Below are positions 47,233 through 54,943 of a DNA stretch of 64,000 nucleotides, one piece after another. Every line of letters begins with the position of its first letter. The first letter of the stretch is position 1. The stretch is from assembly GCF_001294205.1 (NCBI RefSeq), contig NZ_LAQT01000001.1, forward strand, positions 248,001-312,000. The letters are read 5' to 3'. The stretch is from Amantichitinum ursilacus. Lineage in GTDB: Bacteria > Pseudomonadota > Gammaproteobacteria > Burkholderiales > Chitinibacteraceae. Position numbers and translations under genes: made by a program. Under the pieces are notes generated by a model. It worked only from the letters and a program-made list of their open reading frames with translations. It was not told the origin of the DNA and did not search any database.

Positions 47233-48285
47233 TTAAGCGTCCAGCTCGGCTTCATCCGAAATCGAACCGCCCACTTCAATCGGCGCGCTGCTGATGCCAA
47301 TCTTCTCGCGGATTTTCTGCACGATCTCGGCAGCCACTTCCGGATTGTCTTTCAGATACTGGCGCGAGTTTTCGAGGCCCTGGCCGATCTTGTTGCCGTT
47401 GTAGCTATACCAGGCGCCCGCCTTCTCAACGATTTTGTGCGTAACGCCGTGCTCGACGATTTCGCCTTCGCGGCTGATGCCTTCGCCGTACAGGATGTCA
47501 AAAGTAATGACGCGGAACGGCGGTGCAACCTTGTTCTTGGCAACCTTCACCTTGGTCTGGTTGCCGATGACTTCTTCGCCTTTCTTCACCGAACCAATAC
47601 GGCGAATGTCCAGGCGCACCGAAGCGTAGAACTTGAGCGCGTTACCACCCGTGGTGGTTTCCGGGCTCTGGCCAGGCATCATTGCGCCAATCTTCATCCG
47701 CAGCTGGTTAATAAAGATCACCAAAGTGTTGGTGCGCTTGATGTTGCCGGTGAGTTTACGCAGCGCCTGGCTCATCAAACGCGCTTGCAGGCCGACGTGC
47801 ACGTCACCCATTTCGCCTTCGATTTCGGCCTTGGGCGTCAGCGCCGCCACCGAGTCGACCACGATGATGTCGACGCCGCCCGACCGCACCAGCATGTCGG
47901 CAATTTCCAGCGCTTGTTCGCCGGTGTCCGGTTGCGAAATCAGCATTTCGCCCACGTTAACGCCCAGCTTTTGCGCGTAGATCGGGTCCAGTGCGTTTTC
48001 TGCATCGATATAAGCCGCAGTGCCACCCAGCTTCTGGATTTCGGCCACCACGTGCAGACACAGCGTGGTTTTACCGGACGATTCCGGCCCGAAGATTTCG
48101 ACGATACGGCCGCGCGGCAAACCGCCCACGCCCAAGCCCAGATCCAGACCCAGCGACCCGGTGGAAACTACTTGCAGATCGTTTTCGATCTGGTTGTCGC
48201 CCATCTTCATCACGGCGCCTTTGCCGAACTGACGTTCGATCTGGGCCAGGGCGGCGGCGAGCGCCTTGCTTTTGTTGTCGTCCAT
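47233..48285 (-). CDS. recA: recombinase RecA
   Basis: 350 residues. Strand-exchange ATPase and LexA co-protease. Walker [10 protein letters not shown], the [10 protein letters not shown] block, [13 protein letters not shown], the L2 loop [22 protein letters not shown]-like stretch and the KAGAWYSY segment are all conserved. The C-terminus is short and acidic ([10 protein letters not shown]). Standard length. Its promoter overlaps the end of the neighbouring metallo-hydrolase gene and contains a palindrome (see 48327-48346). Confidence 0.98.
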   Translation of the reverse strand: MDDNKSKALAAALAQIERQFGKGAVMKMGDNQIENDLQVVSTGSLGLDLGLGVGGLPRGRIVEIFGPESSGKTTLCLHVVAEIQKLGGTAAYIDAENALDPIYAQKLGVNVGEMLISQPDTGEQALEIADMLVRSGGVDIIVVDSVAALTPKAEIEGEMGDVHVGLQARLMSQALRKLTGNIKRTNTLVIFINQLRMKIGAMMPGQSPETTTGGNALKFYASVRLDIRRIGSVKKGEEVIGNQTKVKVAKNKVAPPFRVITFDILYGEGISREGEIVEHGVTHKIVEKAGAWYSYNGNKIGQGLENSRQYLKDNPEVAAEIVQKIREKIGISSAPIEVGGSISDEAELDA

Positions 48286-48326
48286 GAATTGGTGTCCTGC
48301 CGGGTGCGGTTGGAAAGTGATGGCGG

Positions 48327-48346
48327 ATTATAGAACAAATGTTCTA
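48327..48346 (-). promoter_or_regulatory. recA promoter with GAAC-N4-GTTC operator-like palindrome
   Basis: On the minus strand a perfect -10 box TATAAT lies at 48332-48327, 41 bases before the recA start. Directly upstream, TAGAAC-AAAT-GTTCTA (48331-48346) is an inverted repeat occupying the -10/-35 spacer, where a repressor would block RNA polymerase. GAAC-N4-GTTC is the LexA (DinR) box of Gram-positive bacteria; the CTGT-N8-ACAG box of most beta/gammaproteobacteria is not formed. The -35 is weak (TTCCAA at 18 spacing). The stop codon of the metallo-hydrolase gene lies within the palindrome. Confidence 0.6.
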
Positions 48347-49432
48347 CAGATTGGAAGCGGCGTGCGTTTCGGCCGCCGATTGCAGCACGCGGGTCTGGCC
48401 GTGGCGCAACACAAAGAAAGCGTCCTCGGCCACGCCATGCTGCAACCGCGCTGCGGCCAGGTCCAGCGCGGGCTGATCAAGTGCCTCGTCAGCAAGTTCA
48501 AACGTGCCCCAATGAATGCCGATGGCCTGGCGCGCGCGGAGTTCCTGCATGATTTGCACGGCTTCGTCCGGATTGATGTGCTGGCTTTGCATAAACCAGC
48601 GCGGTTCGTATGCGCCGATGCCGATCGCGGCCAGATCAAAGCCGTCAAAGCGTTCGGCGATGTCGGCGATGTCACGCGAGTAACCCAGGTCGCCCGAGAA
48701 AAAGAAGCGGAAACCGGCCTTTTGCAGCACCCAACCGCCCCACAGCGTGGCATTGCGGTCCAACGGCGTGCGCGCGCTCCAATGTTGTACTGGCACAAAG
48801 GTCAGCGTGGTGCCGGCCACATCGGCGGTCTGCCACCAATCCAGACAGACCAGGTGATCAGCCGGTAGCTTGGGGACATGACGCTTGAACCAGAAATCCA
48901 GCCCCAGCGGCACCGCGAACACCGGCGGCCCGCCTGCTTGCTGCATCAGCGCGTGTACGCTGCGCGCGTCCAGATGGTCGTAATGGTTGTGTGACAGCAA
49001 GACCAGATCGATATGCGGTAGTTGGTCCAGCGCGATGCCAGGCGGCTGATGGCGCTTGGGCCCGGCGAACTGCACCGGCGAACATCGGTCTGAAAACACC
49101 GGGTCAGTCAGGATGTTGAGCCCTCCGGTTTGCAACAGCAGCGTGTTATGCCCCACCCAACTGACTGTGTCCTGGGTGCGATTGCCGTACAGCAACGCCA
49201 GATCGGGCGCCACGGCGCTCAGGTCGGACGAGGGTGGATGTGGCAGGCCTTTTGCTTTACGTTCTGCGCGCCAGCGCCGGAAATCTTCGCCGCTGGGACG
49301 GCTGTGCGGATAGCGGTTACGAAAACCGGTGGGCGTGTGATGCGGCCGCGCCGGATCAAAATGCAGATTACGGTGCGGGTTGCCCGTGGCGGCGGTCAGC
49401 ACCGAAGCGAGAATAGTCTTGAACCACGACAT
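48344..49432 (-). CDS. MBL-fold metallo-hydrolase, NAPE-PLD-like
   Basis: 362 residues. Metallo-beta-lactamase fold with the zinc motif SHNHYDHLD and later FFSGDLGYSRD and AIGIGAYEPRWFM as in N-acylphosphatidylethanolamine phospholipase D-like proteins, plus IHWGTFELADEALDQP. Bacterial members are poorly characterised; a phospholipase role is only possible. The first about 40 residues are hydrophobic/basic (MSWFKTILASVLTAATGN) and may associate with the membrane. The ATG at 49432 follows GGAAA; further upstream in-frame sequence is unconserved. Divergent from acpH. Confidence 0.85.
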   Translation of the reverse strand: MSWFKTILASVLTAATGNPHRNLHFDPARPHHTPTGFRNRYPHSRPSGEDFRRWRAERKAKGLPHPPSSDLSAVAPDLALLYGNRTQDTVSWVGHNTLLLQTGGLNILTDPVFSDRCSPVQFAGPKRHQPPGIALDQLPHIDLVLLSHNHYDHLDARSVHALMQQAGGPPVFAVPLGLDFWFKRHVPKLPADHLVCLDWWQTADVAGTTLTFVPVQHWSARTPLDRNATLWGGWVLQKAGFRFFFSGDLGYSRDIADIAERFDGFDLAAIGIGAYEPRWFMQSQHINPDEAVQIMQELRARQAIGIHWGTFELADEALDQPALDLAAARLQHGVAEDAFFVLRHGQTRVLQSAAETHAASNL

Positions 49433-49525
49433 GTGCGGTTTCCACGTTTGTTTTGTGATTGATATGCCCACAGGCCCGTTGGCGGCGCAAAAGTTCAGCG
49501 CGCGCCCTCTGTTAGCGGTGATGGC

Positions 49526-50122
49526 ATGAATTATCTGGCGCATACGCTACTGGGCGGGCCCAGCGCGGCGGACAAGACTGGCGCCTTGCTTGGCGACTTT
49601 GTCAAAGGCACCTTGCCGGGTGCGCTGCCGCTGGATCTGGCGCACGGCGTGGCCTTGCATCGTAGCATCGACGCGTTTACCGATGCGCACCCGCTGTTTG
49701 CACGCAGTCGCGAACGGGTCAGCCCGGCGCGGCGGCGTTACGCCGGCATCATGATTGATATGTTTTATGACCATCTGCTGGCGCGGCACTGGGCCGATCT
49801 GGGGCGCGGCGATCTGGCGCAGTTTGCCCAGAGCGTTTATGCCGCGCTGGATGAACACGCGCATTGGTTGCCGCCGCGGCTGGCCAGCATCTCGCCGCGC
49901 ATGCGCCAGTTTGACTGGCTGACGGCGTATCGGGAACTGTCGGCGGTGCGCCAGGCCATAGATTCGATGTCGGTGCATCGCTTGTCGCAACCCAATGCGC
50001 TGGCGGGCGCGGTGGATGAGCTGGAGCGCGATTACGCTGGTTTTGAGGCCGATTTTCTGGCGTTCTGGCCCGAAGTTTGCCACCATGCCGCCGCGTTCAA
50101 ATGGCCGCCGGTCGCCCATTAA
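49526..50122 (+). CDS. acpH: acyl carrier protein phosphodiesterase
   Basis: 198 residues, close to E. coli AcpH (193). Family features: MNYLAHTLLGGPS, GALLGDFVKG, HGVALHRSIDAFTDAHP and MIDMFYDHLLARHW with the HD-type metal residues. It removes the 4'-phosphopantetheine arm of ACP. Starts with ATG 93 bases from the divergent metallo-hydrolase and is followed 12 bases later by the PAP2 gene. Confidence 0.9.
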   Translation: MNYLAHTLLGGPSAADKTGALLGDFVKGTLPGALPLDLAHGVALHRSIDAFTDAHPLFARSRERVSPARRRYAGIMIDMFYDHLLARHWADLGRGDLAQFAQSVYAALDEHAHWLPPRLASISPRMRQFDWLTAYRELSAVRQAIDSMSVHRLSQPNALAGAVDELERDYAGFEADFLAFWPEVCHHAAAFKWPPVAH

Positions 50123-50134
50123 CATAAAGAAACC

Positions 50135-50860
50135 ATGAATCCGACTTCTTATATTCTGTATTCCACGCTGACTGATTTTGGTGATTCCGCGCTGCTGATG
50201 CCCGTGGCGGGTTTGTTCACGTTGTGGATGGTGTTTGAACGCGCCTGGCGTGCGCTGGGCTGGTGGCTGGTGTTGTTTGGCGGTGGCGCTACGTTGGTGG
50301 GGCTGACCAAGGTGGCGTTTCTGGGTTGGGGTGTGGGTATCGAGGCCATCGACTTCACCGGCTTTAGCGGCCACACCATGTTTTCCAGCACCATTTATCC
50401 GGCGCTACTGGTGTGGATGTCGCAGCGCCGGGGCATCAAGGTGCAAGCCGTGGCGTGGTTGCTGGGGGTGTTGTTTGCACTGGCGATCGGCGTATCGCGC
50501 GTGGTGCTGCATCTGCATTCGCAGTCCGAAGTATTGGGTGGCTTTATGCTGGGCACCAGCATCAGCCTGGCATGGGTATGGACCTCTGGCCGCGATTTGC
50601 GCGCGCATCCGTACCAGTTTGTCGCCTTGCTGGCGATTGCGTTGGTGATGGGCAGCGCACATGGCCATCACGCCCGGACGCAAAACATGATTACGCGAGT
50701 GGCGCTGGCGTTGTCGGGCCGCACCGTGCCTTATACGCGCAATAGCGCATGGCCCGACCGCTATCAAAAACGCAACGCCAATCCCACGCAGCAAGTGCTG
50801 CTCACGCCGCCTGCCGCAGTGCCTCAGGGCATGACCGGGCTGGTAGCCAGACACGCCTGA
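50135..50860 (+). CDS. PAP2 family membrane phosphatase with an altered motif 3
   Basis: 241 residues with about five membrane helices. PAP2 motif 2 SGHTMFSS and a motif-3-like SRVVLHLHSQSE are seen; the usual Asp at the end of SR-x5-H-x3-D is Glu, and motif 1 KxxxxxxRP is not clear. Related phosphatases act on undecaprenyl or phosphatidyl phosphates, but activity here is uncertain. The C-terminal about 60 residues (from about 185) are soluble and lack homology I can recognise. The 3' end overlaps the convergent DUF1615 gene by 37 bases. Confidence 0.8.
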   Translation: MNPTSYILYSTLTDFGDSALLMPVAGLFTLWMVFERAWRALGWWLVLFGGGATLVGLTKVAFLGWGVGIEAIDFTGFSGHTMFSSTIYPALLVWMSQRRGIKVQAVAWLLGVLFALAIGVSRVVLHLHSQSEVLGGFMLGTSISLAWVWTSGRDLRAHPYQFVALLAIALVMGSAHGHHARTQNMITRVALALSGRTVPYTRNSAWPDRYQKRNANPTQQVLLTPPAAVPQGMTGLVARHA

Positions 50861-52077
50861 TAACGCCCGTCCACGCGTTTGGCAAACCACTCTGTGGTTA
50901 GCTTGCGCGTGATTTTGGGGCTCACCAGCTTGATTTGCGGCAGCGCTTCACGCGGTTGTACTTTGCCCAGCGTCTTGTCGGCATAAGCATAAAACCGTGT
51001 GTAGGTCTGCGTTTGCGCGAAAGCGGCGTAACGCTCCTGCTTCAGGTCCGCCAGCATTTGTGCGCGCGACAGCCCGAGCTGACTGGTTAACGTAAACAAG
51101 GCGCGCTGGCTGTCCGTCACGGCGTTGGTCGGCACCGTGCCGTTGTAGCTCATCAAATAGCCATCCTGCTTGAGCGTCTGGTGCGTCAGCTTGCCCAGTA
51201 CGCCTTGCAGCGCCGCATTACGGCTGGCGTAGCGCCCTGCGTTGTAATCGGCAAAGCGATAGATCATCTGCGTATAGGTGGTGGGGTACTGCAGCAAATG
51301 TGCGGTGCCAAAGTACACGCTGCCGCGCCGGGTAAACACTTCGTCGCGCAGACTGCGTTCAATTTTGTACGGATACGGCCACACCTTGGTGTGCGCGGTG
51401 GCGAAATCGACGCCCACCTGCATCGGGCCGCCGGTGCGGATTGGATTGTCGCCCGCCAGTTGTTGGCCAAACGGCAGCTCGGTGAGCATGTCTTCAAACA
51501 GCGCATTCATCTGGCGCTCGGTGCGCAAGGCGTCGATGCGCTGGTTATAACTGCGGCCATCGGGCGAGCTTTTGGCAAACGCTGCCTGCACCACCAGCCG
51601 CGGCATGCCAAAGCGATGAATGCGCTTGTCGATTTCGCCCCAAACGATCGTGGGCAAGCCTGGCACCACGGGGTCGCTCTGCCAGGTGGATTCTTGTGCG
51701 ATGACTGCCATGGCGGCGCAGTAATACGACGGCGTGTAGGGAATCTTGAGCGCGGCAAAGGCCGTGAAAATATCGTTGCTCCAACCGGCTCTATCCTTGA
51801 TGTCGCGCGGCAGCAGCTTGTCGAGCAGCCAGCGGCCGTCCTTGTCACCCACCACGGCCTGATTGGGCTGCAACGGGCGCGGCGCGGGCGCGGGTGTCGG
51901 CAGCGCCACCGCGCTGGCCGTGCTGGCAGGTAGTGGCGCAGGCGTGGGCGTAACCGTAGGCGGTTGGGTCGGTGAAACAGCTTCGGGGAACAGGGCATCG
52001 GCCACGGCCGACGCGGTGTCATCGGCAAATGCGCTGCCGGCGGCCGCCAGCAACAGGGCAAGAACACAAACTCGCAC
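50824..52077 (-). CDS. DUF1615 family exported protein
   Basis: About 417 residues. A signal peptide (VRVCVLALLLAAAGSAFA) is followed by a Pro/Ala/Thr linker (about 30-75) and a conserved domain with AAMAVIAQESTWQSDP, NPIRTGGPMQVGVDFA and FADYNAGRYASRNAALQ, typical of DUF1615. The ESTWQ and YNAG stretches recall lytic-transglycosylase-like muramidase folds, so a wall-related role is possible. I prefer GTG 52077, which places a clean signal at the N-terminus; a TTG at 52155 would add 26 residues. The 3' end overlaps the PAP2 gene on the other strand. Confidence 0.75.
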   Translation of the reverse strand: MRVCVLALLLAAAGSAFADDTASAVADALFPEAVSPTQPPTVTPTPAPLPASTASAVALPTPAPAPRPLQPNQAVVGDKDGRWLLDKLLPRDIKDRAGWSNDIFTAFAALKIPYTPSYYCAAMAVIAQESTWQSDPVVPGLPTIVWGEIDKRIHRFGMPRLVVQAAFAKSSPDGRSYNQRIDALRTERQMNALFEDMLTELPFGQQLAGDNPIRTGGPMQVGVDFATAHTKVWPYPYKIERSLRDEVFTRRGSVYFGTAHLLQYPTTYTQMIYRFADYNAGRYASRNAALQGVLGKLTHQTLKQDGYLMSYNGTVPTNAVTDSQRALFTLTSQLGLSRAQMLADLKQERYAAFAQTQTYTRFYAYADKTLGKVQPREALPQIKLVSPKITRKLTTEWFAKRVDGRYQACLATSPVMP

Positions 52078-52218
52078 AAGAAATCCGTTGAGACATTTCG
52101 GAAAGACGTAAGGGTAGCAATGTTTTAGCGTGCGATACCACTTGGGGTTCGGCAATTCGTCATCTTTAATGAAGTGCCCGCGCCGAGCTTGTCCGATTGT
52201 TCAGCTGGAGTCGCCCCC

Positions 52219-53013
52219 TTGCGTAATCTGATACGAATTCTGTTTTGTGTGTGCATGAGCGCTGCTGGCCTGGCGCATGCCGCCATCGACCTGCCTGACT
52301 TGCCCAATCTGGCGGGCGTCGGCGTAGGGGTGACCACCCAGTGCACCGGCTGCAAAGACACGCTGGTGGGCGTGATGCCTGCGCTGGAATACCACAGCGA
52401 ACATTACACGCTGGAATGGTATGGCCCGGTGGCGCAGCTGGACCTGGGCGCGCCCGGTTCGTCGTTCCGTTGGGGCCCGGTGTTGGGTATCCGGTTGGGG
52501 CGCAGCGATCTGGATGACCCGGTGCTGGACGCCTTGCCCGGCATCCACAACACCATGGAAGGCGGTGCGTTTGTTGGCTACGAATATCTGCATGCCGGGG
52601 GCGTGCCCTATCGCGTGCGTCTTTATACCTATGTGATGACCAATGCGGGCCAGGAATATACCGGCGCGCGCGGCTCGGTATATGGCTCTGTCTGGCTGCC
52701 CGCTTCGCCCCGAATATTGCTGGGCGCGGGCTTGGGCTATGGCTGGGGCAGCCATAGCTTTATGAATACCTATTACGGAGTGAGCAGCGCAGGCGCGGCG
52801 GCCAGCGGCTTGCCGGCCTTCGATGCCCACGGCGGCAGTCAGCAGGTGTACGGCTGGCTGGGCGCGGTGGTGCGCGTGGCGCCGAAATGGTTTGTCGGCG
52901 TGGGCGTGATCGAGCAACGCCTGATTGCCGCCGCCGCGGATACCCCGATCGTGACCCAACGCGGCACACCCAATCAGCTGACTTATGGCGCGGGCGTTGG
53001 CTACAGCTTTTAG
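52219..53013 (+). CDS. MipA/OmpV family outer membrane protein
   Basis: 264 residues with a signal peptide (MRNLIRILFCVCMSAAGLAHA) and a beta-rich body ending in Phe (YGAGVGYSF), as expected for an outer-membrane barrel. The pattern VGVMPALEYHSEHYTLEW, LGIRLGRSD, GGAFVGYEY and LGAGLGYGWGSHSFM is typical of MipA/OmpV proteins, which scaffold wall enzymes or act as osmosensitive porin-like proteins. TTG 52219 is preferred because GGAG lies eight bases upstream and the signal peptide starts there; GTG 52174 would add 15 residues. It diverges from the DUF1615 gene. Confidence 0.82.
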   Translation: MRNLIRILFCVCMSAAGLAHAAIDLPDLPNLAGVGVGVTTQCTGCKDTLVGVMPALEYHSEHYTLEWYGPVAQLDLGAPGSSFRWGPVLGIRLGRSDLDDPVLDALPGIHNTMEGGAFVGYEYLHAGGVPYRVRLYTYVMTNAGQEYTGARGSVYGSVWLPASPRILLGAGLGYGWGSHSFMNTYYGVSSAGAAASGLPAFDAHGGSQQVYGWLGAVVRVAPKWFVGVGVIEQRLIAAAADTPIVTQRGTPNQLTYGAGVGYSF

Positions 53014-53058
53014 CGCTGGGATCTTTTCCTTTTTTCTGGTCGTAATGGAGTCTGCCTC

Positions 53059-53631
53059 ATGAAAAAAATGCATCTTTCGTTGTTGGCGTTAACGTTGGCT
53101 ACCAGCCTGTCGGTGGCGATGGCTGAAGACGTGCCCAAAGTGGCTGACGCGGGCGTGGCGTCCACCGAAGAGCGCGCCGGTGGTGTCATCCAGGCCATTG
53201 ATCCGGCCACGCGCGAGATCACCATCAAGGGCGACAAGGGCCGCGTTGTGCAGATTCGGGTGGACGAATCGGTCAAGAATTTTGCTCAACTGAAAGTGGG
53301 TGATCGCGTGCAGGCGGAATACAAAGTGGCCGTGGCGCTGGCTTTGCGCAAAGGCGGCGAGGGTATTCGTGAGGATGTCGAGACTTCTGTGCAAGCGTCC
53401 GCCCCACAGGGCGACAAGCCGGGCGGCTACGAAGCAAGACGCCAGACGCTGGTGGCTAATGTGCTCAAAGTGGACCATAAAACCGGCATAGCCACGCTGA
53501 AGGGGCCAAAGGGTCGCGTGGTGGACGTCAAGATCGACGACCCGGCCGTTTTGCGTGACATCAAGCAAGGTGATCAGGTGGTGGCGGTGATTACGGAAGA
53601 GATTGCCGTGGCCGTTACGCCTGCGCACTAA
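53059..53631 (+). CDS. exported protein with two related beta-type repeats
   Basis: 190 residues. Signal peptide about 1-22 (ending AMA). Two similar units follow: GVIQAIDPATREITIKGDKG-RVVQIRVDE with LKVGDRVQAEY, and NVLKVDHKTGIATLKGPKG-RVVDVKIDD with IKQGDQVVAVI. Each looks like a small beta barrel, so the protein arose by duplication. I recognise no function; similar exported proteins occur in many betaproteobacteria. It is cotranscribed, probably, with the next gene 34 bases downstream. Confidence 0.7.
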   Translation: MKKMHLSLLALTLATSLSVAMAEDVPKVADAGVASTEERAGGVIQAIDPATREITIKGDKGRVVQIRVDESVKNFAQLKVGDRVQAEYKVAVALALRKGGEGIREDVETSVQASAPQGDKPGGYEARRQTLVANVLKVDHKTGIATLKGPKGRVVDVKIDDPAVLRDIKQGDQVVAVITEEIAVAVTPAH

Positions 53632-53665
53632 GCCTTACCCAAAAGCTAAAACACGGAGAAACAAC

Positions 53666-54235
53666 ATGACCCGATCCCGACTCTGGACCCAGGTATTACT
53701 GGCTGGCAGCTTGCTGGCCGTTGCGGTGCCCGGCTTTGCCGCCGAAAACGCCACCAGCAATGTGGCGGAAAAGCGTGACGCACTGCGCACGCAGTCGTCG
53801 CATGAACTGGACGCGCTGTACGCGGCCGACCCGTCCGCCAAGGCCAAAGTGAGTGCGGCTGCAGGCTACGCCACGTTTAGCAACGCCAGTAAAGTGCTGA
53901 CGGGTGGCATTTTCGGTAACGGCATGGCCGTCGAGACTGCGACCAAACACGCCACCTATATGAAGATGTCGCACGCGCCCAGCAGCTGGGGCAAGGGCCA
54001 CAAAACCTATAACGTGGTGTTTGTGTTCGACAAAGCCGATACCTACAACGAGTTTGTGACCAAGGGCTGGACCTTCAGCCCGGATGGCAAGGCCGGTGGC
54101 GCCGAGGAAGGCAAGGGCGTGGGTGAAGTCGCGCCGGGCGTATGGATGTATGAGGTGGATGTGAAGGGCAAAACGCTGGCGCCCAAGCTAAGCGGCCAGG
54201 GCGTCAAGTTCTACCCGGACGATTCGCTGAACTAA
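53666..54235 (+). CDS. exported SYLF/YSC84-like lipid-binding domain protein
   Basis: 189 residues with a signal peptide (MTRSRLWTQVLLAGSLLAVAVPGFA). The body begins with a helical segment (AEKRDALRTQSSHELDALYA) and then AAGYATFSNASKVLTGGIFGNGMAVE, which resembles the start of SYLF domains that bind phosphoinositide or phospholipid in other systems. Later VFVFDKADTYNEFVTKGWTF matches the family pattern of VLVFNNPKA-type strands. Function in bacteria is unknown. ATG follows GGAG. Repeat copy 3 starts nine bases after its stop. Confidence 0.65.
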   Translation: MTRSRLWTQVLLAGSLLAVAVPGFAAENATSNVAEKRDALRTQSSHELDALYAADPSAKAKVSAAAGYATFSNASKVLTGGIFGNGMAVETATKHATYMKMSHAPSSWGKGHKTYNVVFVFDKADTYNEFVTKGWTFSPDGKAGGAEEGKGVGEVAPGVWMYEVDVKGKTLAPKLSGQGVKFYPDDSLN

Positions 54236-54244
54236 GCCAGGCGG

Positions 54245-54335
54245 TAGGGTGGGTCTAGACCCACCACTCAATGTGGTTTGCTATGTCGGGTGAGCTTGGC
54301 ATGCCACTTTGGGTGGTGGGTCTAGACCCACCGTA
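54245..54335. repeat. dispersed inverted-repeat element, copy 3
   Basis: 91 bases: arms 54245-54273 and 54307-54335 around a 33-base interior. Both arms keep GGGTCTAGACCC. The right end reads CCGTA instead of CCCTA. The interior segment CTTGGCATGCCA is similar to CTTGGCAAACCA of copy 2, so the right half of the interior is conserved too. Confidence 0.92.
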
Positions 54336-54381
54336 TGACACGGCATCCGTCAAAACATCTACGCAGGACGAGCAGGCATAA

Positions 54382-54408
54382 AAAAACGGCGCTCAAGGCG
54401 CCGTTTTT
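54382..54408. terminator. bidirectional terminator
   Basis: AAAAACGGCGC (54382-54392) pairs with GCGCCGTTTTT (54398-54408), five-base loop. It serves the SYLF-like gene on the plus strand and the small minus-strand gene at 54450, which converge here. Confidence 0.85.
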
Positions 54409-54449
54409 CTGTCGGTCATCCGCGTAAAGCGAATGCGCTACAAGCAGCC

Positions 54450-54650
54450 TTAGCTGTTCTTGTGGCTTTGGCGACCGGCATTAACGTGTTGCTCGTGCGA
54501 GCCACCTTGCTGGCCGCTCACCTGGTTCTTCGAAGACGCAGGGGAGCTGCTGCTACGGCTATTGCCGGTTTGCTGCTTGCTGCTGCCGGCTTGCGATTGT
54601 TGGGAATTCGATTTGGAATCGTTGTTCGTGTGTTGGTTGTTGTGCGCCAT
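54450..54650 (-). CDS. 66-residue low-complexity, disordered hydrophilic protein
   Basis: The sequence is almost entirely Asn, Gln, Ser, Gly, Lys and His (e.g. HNNQHTNNDSKSNSQQSQAG) with no hydrophobic core, signal or domain. It is a real gene candidate because AAGGAG stands seven bases before its ATG and a terminator follows 42 bases after its stop. Its composition is of the kind seen in stress- or desiccation-related hydrophilins, but no homologue is recognised; that reading is inference. About 290 bases upstream hold no other gene. Confidence 0.6.
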   Translation of the reverse strand: MAHNNQHTNNDSKSNSQQSQAGSSKQQTGNSRSSSSPASSKNQVSGQQGGSHEQHVNAGRQSHKNS

Positions 54651-54871
54651 GATGTTTCTCCTTTTGAAGGGATTACGATCGTGCTACTTCACCATTCGGG
54701 CCAGCTGCCGGATTGCAGTGGCTCGACGTGGAGCCATCTTAGCGAGCGCCGCAGGTGCGTTAAGCCGGTGCATGGACGGCTATGGCGTAGGCGCTTTTCG
54801 GCCTGTTGCGGTGCGGAATCGGGGATGTTCTGACGGACAAGTGCAAGTGTTGTGCGCTTATGCACCGATAT

Positions 54872-54929
54872 AAAAAAGCGGGTTTGCCCGCCTTGGCGCG
54901 CCGGGGCGCAGGCGGACAAACCCGTTTTT
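54872..54929 (-). terminator. terminator of the LplT-PlsC-like gene
   Basis: A long stem: AAAA-GCGGGTTTG-CCCGCC on the left pairs with GGCGG-ACAAACCCG-TTTT on the right, with a GC-rich loop. On the minus strand it ends in a T-run (CTTTTTTAT), 15 bases after the stop of the gene at 54944. Confidence 0.75.
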
Positions 54930-54943
54930 AACGATGCGGCGGC

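Noticed and set aside
48327-48350. Standard proteobacterial LexA box CTGT-N8-ACAG before recA
   Set aside because: CTGT is present on the minus strand, but eight bases later the sequence is TGTT, not ACAG.
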